Assembly (NCBI RefSeq): GCF_000308835.1
Contig: NZ_BAGN01000397.1
Span: 1-34,714, forward strand
Reading direction: 5' to 3'
DNA from: Nocardia vinacea NBRC 16497
GTDB lineage: Bacteria > Actinomycetota > Actinomycetes > Mycobacteriales > Mycobacteriaceae
DNA: 34,714 nucleotides
The translations under genes were made by a program, and so were the position numbers. Every line of letters begins with the position of its first letter. Positions within the stretch are counted from its first letter, which is position 1. Below are positions 7,601 through 16,812 of the stretch, one piece after another. The notes beneath the pieces are model-generated. The model made no database searches. It was given only the letters and a program-made list of their open reading frames with translations, and was not told the origin of the DNA.

Positions 7601-8744
7601 AATCCTGGCCGATGAACGCGCACTCCGTCTCGGGCGACGGGAGCGCGTACTGGCCCAGATGGAAGCCCACGACCTCGACCTGCTCGTACTGGGCAGGCAG
7701 GCCAATATTCGCTATGTCACGGGTACACCGCAGCTGTGGACCGCGGGGACCAGGCCGTTCGGTCCCGGATGCGTCCTCGTCCGCGAAACCGGCGACATTC
7801 ATCTGTTGAGCACCTGGGACGAAGGCGTTCCCGAGGACATTCCGCACGAAAACCTGTACGGGATCATGTGGAATCCGCTCAACCTCGTGGGGGTGCTGCG
7901 CCAGATCGGCGGTGCCGCCACCGCCAGGCGGGTGGGTACGGATGCCCTGTCCCCGCTGTTCTCCCAGTTCCTGCCGATGGCATTTCCCCAGGCGGAACTG
8001 GTCGACGGCGAACAGGCCATGCGTGCCGCCCGGCGGATCAAGACTCCCGAAGAAATTGTGGTGCTTCGGGATTCGATCCGCATCGCGGAAGCGGGCCTGG
8101 CGGCGGCGGTGGCCGAACTGCGGCCGGGGGTCACCGAGAAGACCCTGACGGGAGTGATGTTGGAGGCAATGGCGGCCGGGGGCATGAGTACCCCGGCCAC
8201 CCAGGACGCCGCATGGGTGACCGCACCGGACCACCCGTGGCGGCGCGCGTCCGGTGACCGACGCGCGCAGGCCGGTGACCTGGTGGCCTTTTCCGCGGGA
8301 GTCATCGGCAACGGCTACATCGCCCAGATCGGCCGGACCTGGCCGACCTGGGCTCCGAAGGACGGCACAAGTGCCCTCTACGAGCGGTGGGATCAGCTGT
8401 GGTCTCGCCTGCTCGCCGCCTGTCGGCCGGGTCGGCTCGCCTCCGAATTCCTCAGCGCGTACGAGGCTGCAGGTGAACCGTTGCCGCCGCTGCCGGTGGC
8501 CCATGCGCTGGGGCTGGGGTTCGATGCGCCCGTTGTGTCGCAACAACTTCCGGCCACCGCCGGCGCGGAGCATCTGGAACCGGGGATGGTGCTCGCCGTC
8601 ACCGGCTACGTCTGGGAGCAGGGCATCGGCGCCGTCTTCGGACGGGAGATGGTGCTGATCACCGCCGACGCACCCGAGGTGCTGACTTCCGGCCCGTCGT
8701 GGAACAGCAACGCGGGCATCACGATCGGAGCGTCGAATGACTGA
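7590..8744 (+). CDS. Degenerate M24-fold protein lacking metal ligands
   Basis: A 384-aa paralogue of the preceding protein. Aligning motif by motif, the ligands become Ser235 (for Asp), Gln246 (Asp), His305 (retained), Thr338 (Glu) and Arg352 (Glu), so four of five are lost. It cannot be an ordinary metallopeptidase. It may be a metal-independent hydrolase like creatinase, or a non-catalytic partner of the upstream protein. The 11-bp gene overlap favours stoichiometric co-production and possibly a heterodimer. The reading frame is intact and typical in composition, so it is not a decaying pseudogene. Its 3' end overlaps the next start by 8 bp. Confidence 0.88.
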   Translation: MATEILADERALRLGRRERVLAQMEAHDLDLLVLGRQANIRYVTGTPQLWTAGTRPFGPGCVLVRETGDIHLLSTWDEGVPEDIPHENLYGIMWNPLNLVGVLRQIGGAATARRVGTDALSPLFSQFLPMAFPQAELVDGEQAMRAARRIKTPEEIVVLRDSIRIAEAGLAAAVAELRPGVTEKTLTGVMLEAMAAGGMSTPATQDAAWVTAPDHPWRRASGDRRAQAGDLVAFSAGVIGNGYIAQIGRTWPTWAPKDGTSALYERWDQLWSRLLAACRPGRLASEFLSAYEAAGEPLPPLPVAHALGLGFDAPVVSQQLPATAGAEHLEPGMVLAVTGYVWEQGIGAVFGREMVLITADAPEVLTSGPSWNSNAGITIGASND

Positions 8745-9693
8745 GTCCGCGCCCTCGGCGGAGGAGATCATCCTCTACGAGAAGGATCCCAAGACCAAGA
8801 TCGCCACGATCACGTTCAACCGGCCCGACCACCTCAATGCGCCGACCATCGCGGCTCGGGTGCGCTATGCCGACCTGTTGCACCGCGCCAGTGTCGACGA
8901 CGACGTCAAGGTGCTCGTAATCCGTGGCGAGGGCGATGATCTCGGCACCGGTGCCGACCTACCGGAATTCATGGCGGCGCACACCAATCCCGATCAAGGG
9001 CCGAAACTCGCCGAATTCCGCATCGGCGCCGACGAAGTCACCTATCCGCCCCAGGGGTCGTTCCGGCACGGCGCGACGCTCAGCGCGTGGTATGCCAACT
9101 CCCACTCCGGAATTCGCAGCCTGCAGGATTTCAAGAAGATCAGCATCCTGGAGGTGAAGGGCTACTGCTACGGGTGGCACTTCTATCAGGCCGCCGACGC
9201 CGATCTGGTGATCTCCTCCGACGACGCGCTGTTCGGGCATCCGGCCTTCCGCTACGTCGGGTGGGCGCCGCGGATGTGGTGGTGGGCGCAGACCATGGGC
9301 CTGCGCAAATTCCAGGAGATGGTGTTCACCGGGCGGGCGTTCACCGCTGCCGAAATGTACCAGTGCAACTTCCTCAACAGCGTCGTCCCGAGGGACCAGC
9401 TGGAAGCGGAAGTGGACAAATACGCACAGGCCTGTGCCAGTAACCGTCCGACGGACACCGTGTTCATGCAGAAGTCCTTCTTCGAGTTCATGAAGCAGTA
9501 CCAGGGCGAATATCTGGGCAGCATGATCAGCGGACTTTTCGAAACGGTCGGCGGCTTCGCGGCGCCCGACACCGACGACATGATGTTCGACCAGGCCATG
9601 AATCGCGGAATCAATAACGCGGTCAAGGACAACGACAGCAAATTCCCGCCGGAATGGCGGCTGAGCAAGCGCGCTCGGGAGCGGAAGGACTAG
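8737..9693 (+). CDS. Crotonase-superfamily protein, atypical active site
   Basis: A 318-aa enoyl-CoA hydratase/isomerase-like protein, longer than the usual ~260. The oxyanion-hole segments are visible: GTGADLPEF (70-78) and KGYCYGWHF (141-149). Between them is an insertion-like region (about 80-130). The position normally held by the first catalytic Glu reads HPAF, with Ala170. Simple hydration is therefore unlikely; superfamily members without this Glu catalyse isomerisation, decarboxylation or C-C bond hydrolysis, including ring opening. It is translationally coupled to the M24 pair upstream and followed directly by the CoA-transferase gene, so it probably works on a CoA-bound or diketone intermediate. 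Confidence 0.85.
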   Translation: MTESAPSAEEIILYEKDPKTKIATITFNRPDHLNAPTIAARVRYADLLHRASVDDDVKVLVIRGEGDDLGTGADLPEFMAAHTNPDQGPKLAEFRIGADEVTYPPQGSFRHGATLSAWYANSHSGIRSLQDFKKISILEVKGYCYGWHFYQAADADLVISSDDALFGHPAFRYVGWAPRMWWWAQTMGLRKFQEMVFTGRAFTAAEMYQCNFLNSVVPRDQLEAEVDKYAQACASNRPTDTVFMQKSFFEFMKQYQGEYLGSMISGLFETVGGFAAPDTDDMMFDQAMNRGINNAVKDNDSKFPPEWRLSKRARERKD

Positions 9694-9696
9694 CTC

Positions 9697-12090
9697 GTGG
9701 AACCGCTCGATGGTTACGTGGTCGTCGATTTCTCCAGTGGAATCGCGGGGGCCTACTGTACGAAGCTGTTGGCCGACGCCGGCGCGGAAGTCGTCAAAGT
9801 CGAAGCGCCGGAAGGTGATCGGTTGCGGAGCTGGTCGGCTTCGCACACCGAAATCCCGTCCGGTGCCGACGGTGCGCTGTTCGGTTTCCTCGCGTGCTCG
9901 AAGCACAGCGTGGTCGCCGATCCGGATGAGATCGACTTCGTGGACCGACTGTTGGCGGGGGCGGACGCGGTGGTCTGGAGTCGCGGATCGAGTGTCGCGG
10001 AGCATCCGTCGTTCACTCCGGAAGCCATTCATGACCGGCATCCCCATCTGACGGTCACCTCGATCACCCCATTCGGTCTGCACGGTCCCTGGCAGGACCG
10101 ACCGGCTACCGAGTTCACGCTGCAGGCGTGGTCGGGCGGGATCATCGGGCTCGGTCGCGGCGCGCCGGACCGTGCTCCGGTCTACGTCGGAGGCCGAATC
10201 GGCGAGTGGGTTGCCGGGGGATATGCCGCGGCCGGCACCCTGGCATCGCGGGTGCGGACCCTCGGCACCGGCGTGGGTGAGCTGGTCGACCTGTCCATAC
10301 TCGAGAGCCAGATTCTGAGTCTCACTTACTATTCCGTCACGTTCTTCGAGGCGCTCGGTCGGCTGATGCGGCCGGGACGAGGGCTTATGGTGCCCGGGGT
10401 GGCCAGTGCCAAGGACGGAATGGTGGCCGTCGGGTGCGGGACCGCCCAGCAGTGGTTCGACCTGTGCGCGATGGTCGGCCATCCGGAGTGGATCGACGAG
10501 AGCGCGCCGTTCTCGATCAGCGGGCGAGCGGGCGACCTGGCGAGTGAGATCGCGCCGTGGTTCGCCGACCACACCGTCGAGGAAATCCGGGAACTGGCAA
10601 CGGCTTTCAGAATTCCCAATTCCCTGGTGGCCAATGGCGAGAACGTCGCCGAGATGGAGCACTACCGGGCGCGCGGATCGTTCGTGGCCAACCCCCGCGA
10701 CGGCTACACCCAGCCCGCCCCACCGTTCCGCTTGGGATCCGAGCCTCCGCCCGCGCCCCGCCCCGCCCCGCGCCTCGACGAGCACGGGGAACGATATCGC
10801 GCCACACCCCCTGCCGCTCGAGGAGACACCGCGAAAGGGTTGCCCTTCAACGGACTTCGCGTGCTGGATATGACCGCCTTCTGGGCCGGGCCGTCGTGCA
10901 CACACCTGCTCGCCATGCTCGGTGCCGAAGTAATCCACGTCGAGTCGACCACCCGGCCCGACGGAACCCGGCTCATCGCCGGTGTCCCGCTCAGCGAGGA
11001 CCAATGGTGGGAACGCTCGCCCATATTCTCGAGCCTGAACACGAATAAGAAGAGCGTGACGCTGGACTTCCGAAGCGAGCGCGGGATCGAGGTGCTGCAT
11101 CGGCTGATCCAGAGCTGCGACGTCATCGTCGAGAACTACACCCCGCGGGTGCTCGAGCAGATCGGGCTCGACTACGAGAAGGTGCGCGGCCTGCGCCCCG
11201 ACGCGATCATGGTCCGGATGCCGGGATTCGGCCTCGACGGGCCGTGGCGGGACAACCCGGCCTTCGCCTACATCATCGAGGATGCGTCCGGACTCACCTG
11301 GTTGACCGGCCATCCCGATCAGAACCCGGTCGAGCCGTTCTCGATCGGCGATCCGAATGCCGGTCTGCACGCCCTCAACGCGCTGCTGCTCGCGCTGGAA
11401 CATCGGCGGCGTACCGGCGCGGGCATGCTCGTCGAGGCGGCGATGGTGGACGCCGCAATGAATGTCGCCGCCGAACAGGTGATCGAGCACTCCGCATACG
11501 GGCAACTCCTTGTGCGCGACGGCAATCGGGGACCGGAGGCGGCACCGCAAAACCTCTACCGGACCGCCGATATCGACGAATACGGCGGCAACGACTCCTG
11601 GGTCGCGGTCGCGGTGGCCACCGATGAGCAATGGTCTGGTCTACGCGATGCGATCGGTCGGCCGGACTGGGCGATGGAGCCGGAGTTGTCCACCGCCGGC
11701 GGGCGTCGTGTGCAGCACGACCTCATCGACAAGAATCTCGCCGCCTGGTGTGCGCAGCGCAGCGCGGGCGAGATCGTCCAAATCCTTTGGGACGCAGGAG
11801 TTCCGGTGGGCAAAGTCATGCAGCCGCATCGCGTCGCCGAACTGCCGCAGCTCGAGTCACGCGGCTTCTATGAGTACGTCGAGCATCCGGTGAACCCGAC
11901 GGTCCGGCACAGCACAGTGCCGTTCACGCTGTCGGACGGCCCCGAACGGTGGCACACGCGCCACGCGCCGCTGTTGGGGGAGCACAACCAGGAAGTGCTG
12001 GCGGGACTCGGATTCGGTGAATCCGAAATCGCCGCGCTCGAAGCCGACGGCGTCATCGGGCGGGCGCCCGCGATGGGCAGGGGGAAGTGA
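9697..12090 (+). CDS. Fused double-domain CaiB/BaiF CoA-transferase
   Basis: A 797-aa protein made of two family III CoA-transferase domains, roughly 1-370 and 382-797, joined by a Pro/Ala/Arg-rich linker (about 340-380). The single-domain family works as an interlocked dimer and moves CoA between acids through an aspartyl intermediate. Domain 2 has the expected catalytic Asp (D585 in VEAAMVDAAMN). Domain 1 has Glu203 at the matching place (DLSILESQ), suggesting only one site is active in the normal way. The GTG start at 9697 follows GGAAGG with about 9-bp spacing. The stop overlaps the next gene. Likely role: CoA activation of an acid intermediate of this pathway. Confidence 0.92.
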   Translation: MEPLDGYVVVDFSSGIAGAYCTKLLADAGAEVVKVEAPEGDRLRSWSASHTEIPSGADGALFGFLACSKHSVVADPDEIDFVDRLLAGADAVVWSRGSSVAEHPSFTPEAIHDRHPHLTVTSITPFGLHGPWQDRPATEFTLQAWSGGIIGLGRGAPDRAPVYVGGRIGEWVAGGYAAAGTLASRVRTLGTGVGELVDLSILESQILSLTYYSVTFFEALGRLMRPGRGLMVPGVASAKDGMVAVGCGTAQQWFDLCAMVGHPEWIDESAPFSISGRAGDLASEIAPWFADHTVEEIRELATAFRIPNSLVANGENVAEMEHYRARGSFVANPRDGYTQPAPPFRLGSEPPPAPRPAPRLDEHGERYRATPPAARGDTAKGLPFNGLRVLDMTAFWAGPSCTHLLAMLGAEVIHVESTTRPDGTRLIAGVPLSEDQWWERSPIFSSLNTNKKSVTLDFRSERGIEVLHRLIQSCDVIVENYTPRVLEQIGLDYEKVRGLRPDAIMVRMPGFGLDGPWRDNPAFAYIIEDASGLTWLTGHPDQNPVEPFSIGDPNAGLHALNALLLALEHRRRTGAGMLVEAAMVDAAMNVAAEQVIEHSAYGQLLVRDGNRGPEAAPQNLYRTADIDEYGGNDSWVAVAVATDEQWSGLRDAIGRPDWAMEPELSTAGGRRVQHDLIDKNLAAWCAQRSAGEIVQILWDAGVPVGKVMQPHRVAELPQLESRGFYEYVEHPVNPTVRHSTVPFTLSDGPERWHTRHAPLLGEHNQEVLAGLGFGESEIAALEADGVIGRAPAMGRGK

Positions 12091-13781
12091 TGACATCGAT
12101 GAACGACTGGGACCTTACGACCGACTTCCTGGTCGTCGGGAGCGGTGCCGGGGTCGTGGGCGCACTGCGTGCCAGTGCCCTCGGCAAAGATGTTCTCGTC
12201 GTGGAGAAGTCCGATCTGGTCGGCGGATCGACCTGTATGTCGGGTGGTGTGCTGTGGTTGCCCAACAATCCACTCATGCAGCGCGATGGCGTGCCCGACT
12301 CACTCGAGGACGCGCTGCGGTACTTCGACACAGTTGTCGGTGACGCGGGTCCGGCATCGTCTCCGGCGCGGCGAATGGCCTACCTCCATTCGGGGATCGA
12401 CATGGTCGACTTCCTCGAATCCGAGGGCCTGAAATTCCGTCGGTGCGAAGGGTATAGCGATTACTACGCCGGAGTCCGGGGCTGCGAAGGCGGATCCGCC
12501 CGGGGCAGATCCATCGAACCGGAGATATTCGACAAGAAGAAACTCGGTGCCTGGCGTGACCGGATCCGGCCCGGCTTCGCCGGCGGCATGGTGATCTACA
12601 CCGTGGAGGCGGCGCCGATGTCGTTGATGCGGACCCGAATCGGTATGGCCACGATGGCCAGGGTCGGAAGGCGCACCGTCGGGGGGCGCCTTCGCGGACG
12701 GCAGTTGGCGGCCAATGGGGCGGCGTTGATCGCCCGGTTGGTCGACGCGCTGCTGCGGCGGCAGGTTCCGATCTGGCGCGAGTCCGCGCTCACCGACCTG
12801 GTCGTCGAGGACGGCCGGGTCGTGGGCGCGGTCATCCAGCGTGACGGAGGCGCTGTGCGCGTGCGTGCGCGGGATGGAATCCTGCTCGCCGCGGGTGGTT
12901 TCGCCCGCAACGAGACGATGCGCAAGGAGTATTCGGACGGGCAGCCCATCGGTGCCGACTGGACCTCGGCCAACCCGGGCGATACCGGAGACGCGATCCG
13001 GCTCGCGATGGATCTCGGAGCCGCCACGGACATGCTGGACGAGGCGTGGTGGATGCCGTCGTGGATCATGCCCGACGGCACCCCCGGCATGTGCCTGTCC
13101 GAGCGGTGCAAGCCGGGATCGCTCATCGTCGACGCGCAAGGACGACGCTATTTCAACGAGGCGTGCTCCTATCAGGAGGCGGGCCAGCGGATGTATGCCC
13201 ATCACCGCGAGTCCGGCGGCGCTATTCCATCATGGCTCATCATTGATTCCCGCCACCGGGCCAGCTATCCGTTCGGGATGGCCCCCGCAGGCTGGACACC
13301 GAAGAAGTTGATCACCAGCGGTGTGCTGAAACGCGGCGAGACGCTGGAAGACCTTGCGCGCCAATGCGGTATCCCCGCCGATTCGCTGTCGGAGACGGTC
13401 AGCCGTTTCAATGGATTCGCCGAAACCGGCGTCGATGAGGACTTCCATCGCGGCGAGGGCGATCACGAGCGGTTCTATGGCGACCGCACCCACCAGCCGA
13501 ATCCCAGCCTGGGTCCGATCGAGAAGGGGCCGTTCTACGCGGCCGCGCTGTATCCCGGAGATATCGGCACCAGCGGTGGGCTGCTCTGTGACGAGTTCTC
13601 CCGGGTATTGAACGCCGATGGGGAGCCGATCAGCGGTTTGTATGCCACCGGCAACTGCACCGCATCCGTGATGGGCCGCAGGTACCTCGGCGCCGGAGCG
13701 AGTATCGCCGCCTCGGCGGTATTCGGGTACGCGGCGGCGAATCACGCGTGTGAGTCTCCCGGCCGAGAACACTCCGAATGA
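12090..13781 (+). CDS. FAD-dependent dehydrogenase, 3-ketosteroid Delta1-dehydrogenase-like (first)
   Basis: A 563-aa flavoprotein. The N-terminal FAD-binding VVGSGAGVVGALRA is followed by VVEKSDLVGGST. The C-terminal part carries the strongly KstD-like block PFYAAALYPGDIGTSGG ... GLYATGNCTASVMGRRYLGAG. KstD-type enzymes remove hydrogens next to a ring ketone, making a conjugated enone and finally a phenol. The start used is ATG 12090 (TGATG overlap with the CoA-transferase stop, GGGGGA just upstream); GTG 12087 and ATG 12099 are alternatives. A second enzyme of this class at 17194 suggests two successive desaturations or two different substrates. Steroid specificity is not established. Confidence 0.92.
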   Translation: MTSMNDWDLTTDFLVVGSGAGVVGALRASALGKDVLVVEKSDLVGGSTCMSGGVLWLPNNPLMQRDGVPDSLEDALRYFDTVVGDAGPASSPARRMAYLHSGIDMVDFLESEGLKFRRCEGYSDYYAGVRGCEGGSARGRSIEPEIFDKKKLGAWRDRIRPGFAGGMVIYTVEAAPMSLMRTRIGMATMARVGRRTVGGRLRGRQLAANGAALIARLVDALLRRQVPIWRESALTDLVVEDGRVVGAVIQRDGGAVRVRARDGILLAAGGFARNETMRKEYSDGQPIGADWTSANPGDTGDAIRLAMDLGAATDMLDEAWWMPSWIMPDGTPGMCLSERCKPGSLIVDAQGRRYFNEACSYQEAGQRMYAHHRESGGAIPSWLIIDSRHRASYPFGMAPAGWTPKKLITSGVLKRGETLEDLARQCGIPADSLSETVSRFNGFAETGVDEDFHRGEGDHERFYGDRTHQPNPSLGPIEKGPFYAAALYPGDIGTSGGLLCDEFSRVLNADGEPISGLYATGNCTASVMGRRYLGAGASIAASAVFGYAAANHACESPGREHSE

Positions 13782-13873
13782 CGAAGGTTGTTGCTGCACA
13801 AGCCGTTCCGTCGACCGGCCGCCCGCTCCGCGCGGCGTTCGCACGGACACTGATCTGACCCTGCGGAGGTAAC

Positions 13874-15355
13874 GTGCATCTCTCGTCGATGGTCGAGATG
13901 ATCGAGTCGGGCTTTGCCGACCGGGTGCTGCTCGGCGATGCCGAGCGGCGGGTCACCGGTGCCGATCTGGGCGTGCTCGCCACGCGTGGCGCGGGGGCGT
14001 TACGTGCGTTCCCGGCGCTGGTGTACACGGGGGAGAACCATCCGCTGCTGCCGGTGGCATTGTTGGCCGCGGCATGCGCGGGGGTGCCGTTCGTCCCGGT
14101 GAACTACCGGTTGGACGACACCCAGCTGAACAGTTTGATCGAACGGCAGCCCGACGCTCTCGTATTGGCGGACGCCGCGACAGCGCCGCGAGTGACGGCC
14201 GGCGGGCAGGTACTCCTGTTCGACGATTGGCTGGCGGGACTCCCCGCCGACCCGCCACCCGCGGATCCGCCGATCGACGATGACGACGTGGCGGTCGTGC
14301 TGTACACCAGCGGTACCACGGCGGCCCCGAAGTCGGCGCTGCTGCGGCATCGCCACCTGATGGCGTACCTGCTGAGCACCGTCGAATTCGGCAGTGCCGG
14401 TGCCGAAGAGGCGGTGCTGGTGTCGGTGCCGCCCTACCATGTCGCCGGCGTGGCCAACATGCTGTCGAATTTGTTCGCGGGCCGTCGGCTGGTGTACCTG
14501 CGTGCCTTCGATCCGCTCGTATGGCTCGACACGGTCCGTGCGGAAGCCGTGACCAACGCGATGGTGGTGCCGACAATGCTGGCGCGGATCGTGGACACGG
14601 TGACCGGACTCGGCAGTGCGGACCTGCCGACACTACGTTCCCTCTCGTACGGCGGCGCGAAAGTATCCGAACGCGTACTGCACGAAGCACTTACGCGATT
14701 CCCGAAGGTCGGATTCGTCAACGCCTACGGTTTGACCGAAACGGCGTCGACGATCGCCGTCCTCGGCCCCGAAGACCACCGAGCCGCACTGCTTTCCGAC
14801 GACCCACTGATCCGGGCCCGGCTCTCGTCGGCCGGTCAGGTACTGCCGACAGTCGAGATCGAGATCCGCGACGACGACGGCCGAGCACTGCCCCCGGGCA
14901 AGTCGGGCATCATCTTCCTGCGCGGCGACCAGATCTCCGGTGAATACGCCACCGGCAGCCTGCTCGACGCCGACGGCTGGTTTTGCACCCGAGACAAGGG
15001 CCATGTCGATGCCGACGGATACCTGTACATCGAGGGCAGAGCCGACGACACGATCATCCGAGGCGGCGAGAATATCGCCCCCGCCGAGATCGAAGAGGTC
15101 CTACTGTCCCACCCGGCGGTCGCCCAAGCGTGCGTCGTCGGCCCACCGAGCGACGAATGGGGCCAAACACTCGCCGCAGCCGTAGTGCTGCGCGCGGGCG
15201 CCGTCGCAACCGATGAAGAGTTGCGCACCCTCGTCCGTTCGCGACTGCGCGGCTCGAAAACCCCGGAAACGATCGTCTTCCGAGAGTCGTTGCCGCACAC
15301 CGACACCGGAAAGCTACTGCGCAGGCTCGTGCTCGAGGACCTGAGCGCACCTTAG
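13874..15355 (+). CDS. AMP-dependent acyl-CoA ligase (first)
   Basis: A 493-aa member of the ANL adenylating family, which activates a carboxylic acid to acyl-AMP and then the CoA thioester. Motifs: the phosphate loop YTSGTTAAPKS (144-154; the usual final Gly is Ser), AYGLTET, the hinge region GWFCTRDKGHVDADGYLYIEGR, and catalytic Lys480 in TDTGK near the C terminus. The GTG start follows GGAGG (13865-13869). It is 92 bp after the flavoprotein gene, with no terminator seen, and is followed 16 bp later by a 103-aa unknown gene. It is a close paralogue of the ligase at 32373, which also neighbours a copy of that small gene. Confidence 0.93.
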   Translation: MHLSSMVEMIESGFADRVLLGDAERRVTGADLGVLATRGAGALRAFPALVYTGENHPLLPVALLAAACAGVPFVPVNYRLDDTQLNSLIERQPDALVLADAATAPRVTAGGQVLLFDDWLAGLPADPPPADPPIDDDDVAVVLYTSGTTAAPKSALLRHRHLMAYLLSTVEFGSAGAEEAVLVSVPPYHVAGVANMLSNLFAGRRLVYLRAFDPLVWLDTVRAEAVTNAMVVPTMLARIVDTVTGLGSADLPTLRSLSYGGAKVSERVLHEALTRFPKVGFVNAYGLTETASTIAVLGPEDHRAALLSDDPLIRARLSSAGQVLPTVEIEIRDDDGRALPPGKSGIIFLRGDQISGEYATGSLLDADGWFCTRDKGHVDADGYLYIEGRADDTIIRGGENIAPAEIEEVLLSHPAVAQACVVGPPSDEWGQTLAAAVVLRAGAVATDEELRTLVRSRLRGSKTPETIVFRESLPHTDTGKLLRRLVLEDLSAP

Positions 15356-15371
15356 AGAGGTAAGAAACCCC

Positions 15372-15683
15372 ATGGCACTATCCCTGAAGCCCGGCACGCG
15401 CGTCTACAGCGCCGTCGATTCGACAGAACTGATCGTCGTCAAAGTCCCCGCGGCCCCCATCGAACTCACCATCGGCGGCGCCCCCGCAGTGCTCTCCGCG
15501 GCGGAAAAGAACGGCACCGCCGCCCCGGCCACCTCCAACGGCGGCACCGCGATTGGCAAGCGCTACACGAACGCCGACGCCACAGTCGAATTGTTGTGCA
15601 CGAAGCCAGGTCCCGGGATTCCCGCCATCGATGGCGAGGCGCTGGAGCTCAAGGCAGCCAAGCCGCTCCCGGCATCGGACTGA
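15372..15683 (+). CDS. Conserved 103-aa protein of unknown function, ligase-associated (copy A)
   Basis: No known family recognised. The protein is soluble, has no signal peptide, and looks beta-rich. It shares with the product of 32051-32362 the N-terminal pattern D-[ST]-T..[IV]-I-V-V, a central G-G-A, then G-K-R-Y and V-E-L-L-C-T-K-x-G-x-G, and an identical ending A-K-P-L-P-A-S-D. A variable Gly/Ala-rich loop sits near residues 40-57. In copy A only the second of two Cys seen in copy B is kept. GAGAGG precedes the start by 11 bp. Both copies flank an acyl-CoA ligase, so a role supporting or modulating that ligase, or binding its product, is inferred. Confidence 0.82.
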   Translation: MALSLKPGTRVYSAVDSTELIVVKVPAAPIELTIGGAPAVLSAAEKNGTAAPATSNGGTAIGKRYTNADATVELLCTKPGPGIPAIDGEALELKAAKPLPASD

Positions 15684-16032
15684 CCGTCGGCACCGCCCGG
15701 TACTTGGGCGAGTCGGCGGGGCAGGGTTGCTTCCACCGGTGCGGTTGGTCGGCACGATATGCCGCCGGGCCCAACGCTCCACAACCCGAACACTTCGACG
15801 GTCGAAGGACCAGCGATTCGGATCGTGCCGGTAGGCGTTCGGCGGGTGAAGACCACGGCTCGACCTACCGATTCCACCGAGTTGTCGGCGATCGGCGCTC
15901 CGCTGGCACATCGGAGACCACCGCGCACACCCCCAAGCGGCAGCGGCTCCCGATCATGTCGGCGTGACATTTCCGAGATCATTTCGTAATGTATCGGTGA
16001 CGTGTCCCCAACGATAGCCAGTAATCGATATT
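15684..16032. other. Non-coding gap of 349 bp
   Basis: The stretch between the long operon and the exported peptidase gene. Several short open frames exist on both strands, but none has a credible ribosome-binding site or protein-like composition. No hairpin with a T-run was found. A promoter for the downstream gene must be here, but no hexamer pair stands out. Confidence 0.5.
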
Positions 16033-16635
16033 ATGCCTGGTCAACACCGCAGGCGTCCGGTAGGCCGCAAGCGCACTCCGCTAGCTGTGGTTGTGGCTGT
16101 GTGTGGCATCGCTGCCATTGCCGCAGTCGTGCTGTGGGTGGTGAGCCCGACCGCTCAGCATGCCGCGGTCCAAGCAGCCCCTGCCGCCGCGCCGTCGACG
16201 GCACAGCCGGCACCGGCGGCTGCGGCCGAGCAAATACGACCGTCGGCCGACGAATACATCAAACACCTACGCGTCCCGTGTTCGACCGAACTCGCGGGCA
16301 CCCGACCGCATGTGGCACAGGTGGGCCACTTCCTCGGAAAGATGTTCGGGATCACCGACATCGGCGGTGCTTTGGGCCGTGGCAACGACGATCACGGCGC
16401 CGGCCTTGCGGTCGATTTGATGACATCTGATTCCGCACAAGGCGATGCGATCGCAGAATTCGTGCTGGCCAATCAGCAGCGTTTCGGTGTGACCTACGTG
16501 ATCTGGCGGCAGCGATACAACGACGGCAACGGCTGGTCGTACATGGAAGACAAAGGGAGCCCGACCGCAAATCACTACGACCACGTGCACGTATCCTTCG
16601 CCGCGAATGCCCCTGATGTGGACGTACAGTGCTGA
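16033..16635 (+). CDS. Exported M15-like peptidase domain protein
   Basis: A 200-aa protein with a basic N terminus (1-16), one membrane helix or uncleaved signal (about 17-38), an Ala/Pro linker (40-66) and a C-terminal domain. That domain shows zinc-site features of D-Ala-D-Ala carboxypeptidase-like M15 proteins: DDHGAGLAVD with His121 and Asp128, and YDHVHVS with His184/His186. It would act outside the cell, probably on peptidoglycan peptides. No clear Shine-Dalgarno precedes ATG 16033, so a leaderless transcript is possible. It has no evident link to the catabolic genes and may be a bystander that splits the two plus-strand operons. Confidence 0.82.
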   Translation: MPGQHRRRPVGRKRTPLAVVVAVCGIAAIAAVVLWVVSPTAQHAAVQAAPAAAPSTAQPAPAAAAEQIRPSADEYIKHLRVPCSTELAGTRPHVAQVGHFLGKMFGITDIGGALGRGNDDHGAGLAVDLMTSDSAQGDAIAEFVLANQQRFGVTYVIWRQRYNDGNGWSYMEDKGSPTANHYDHVHVSFAANAPDVDVQC

Positions 16636-16812
16636 CCGCCACCGCACGCCGAACCAAACGCCACCTGCGTTCGTCGGTCCCGTGCGTGGCGTCGTCCGGG
16701 TGGGCATGGAAGGCCACGACCGTCGCCAACCCTGGTTCGTAAAGCCACGGCGCGGATCTCGCGGTGCGCTGCACAGCTCGATCCTGCGCCCGCACGAGGA
16801 ACACCTTGATTT

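Noticed and set aside
8959..11631. 890-codon minus-strand open frame
   Set aside because: It spans parts of the crotonase and CoA-transferase genes on the other strand, which have recognisable motifs. Its own translation has low-complexity, Arg/His-rich composition and no ribosome-binding site.
15759..15989. 76-codon open frame in the 349-bp gap
   Set aside because: Pro/Arg/Ser-rich translation, no ribosome-binding site and overlap with equally open frames on the other strand.
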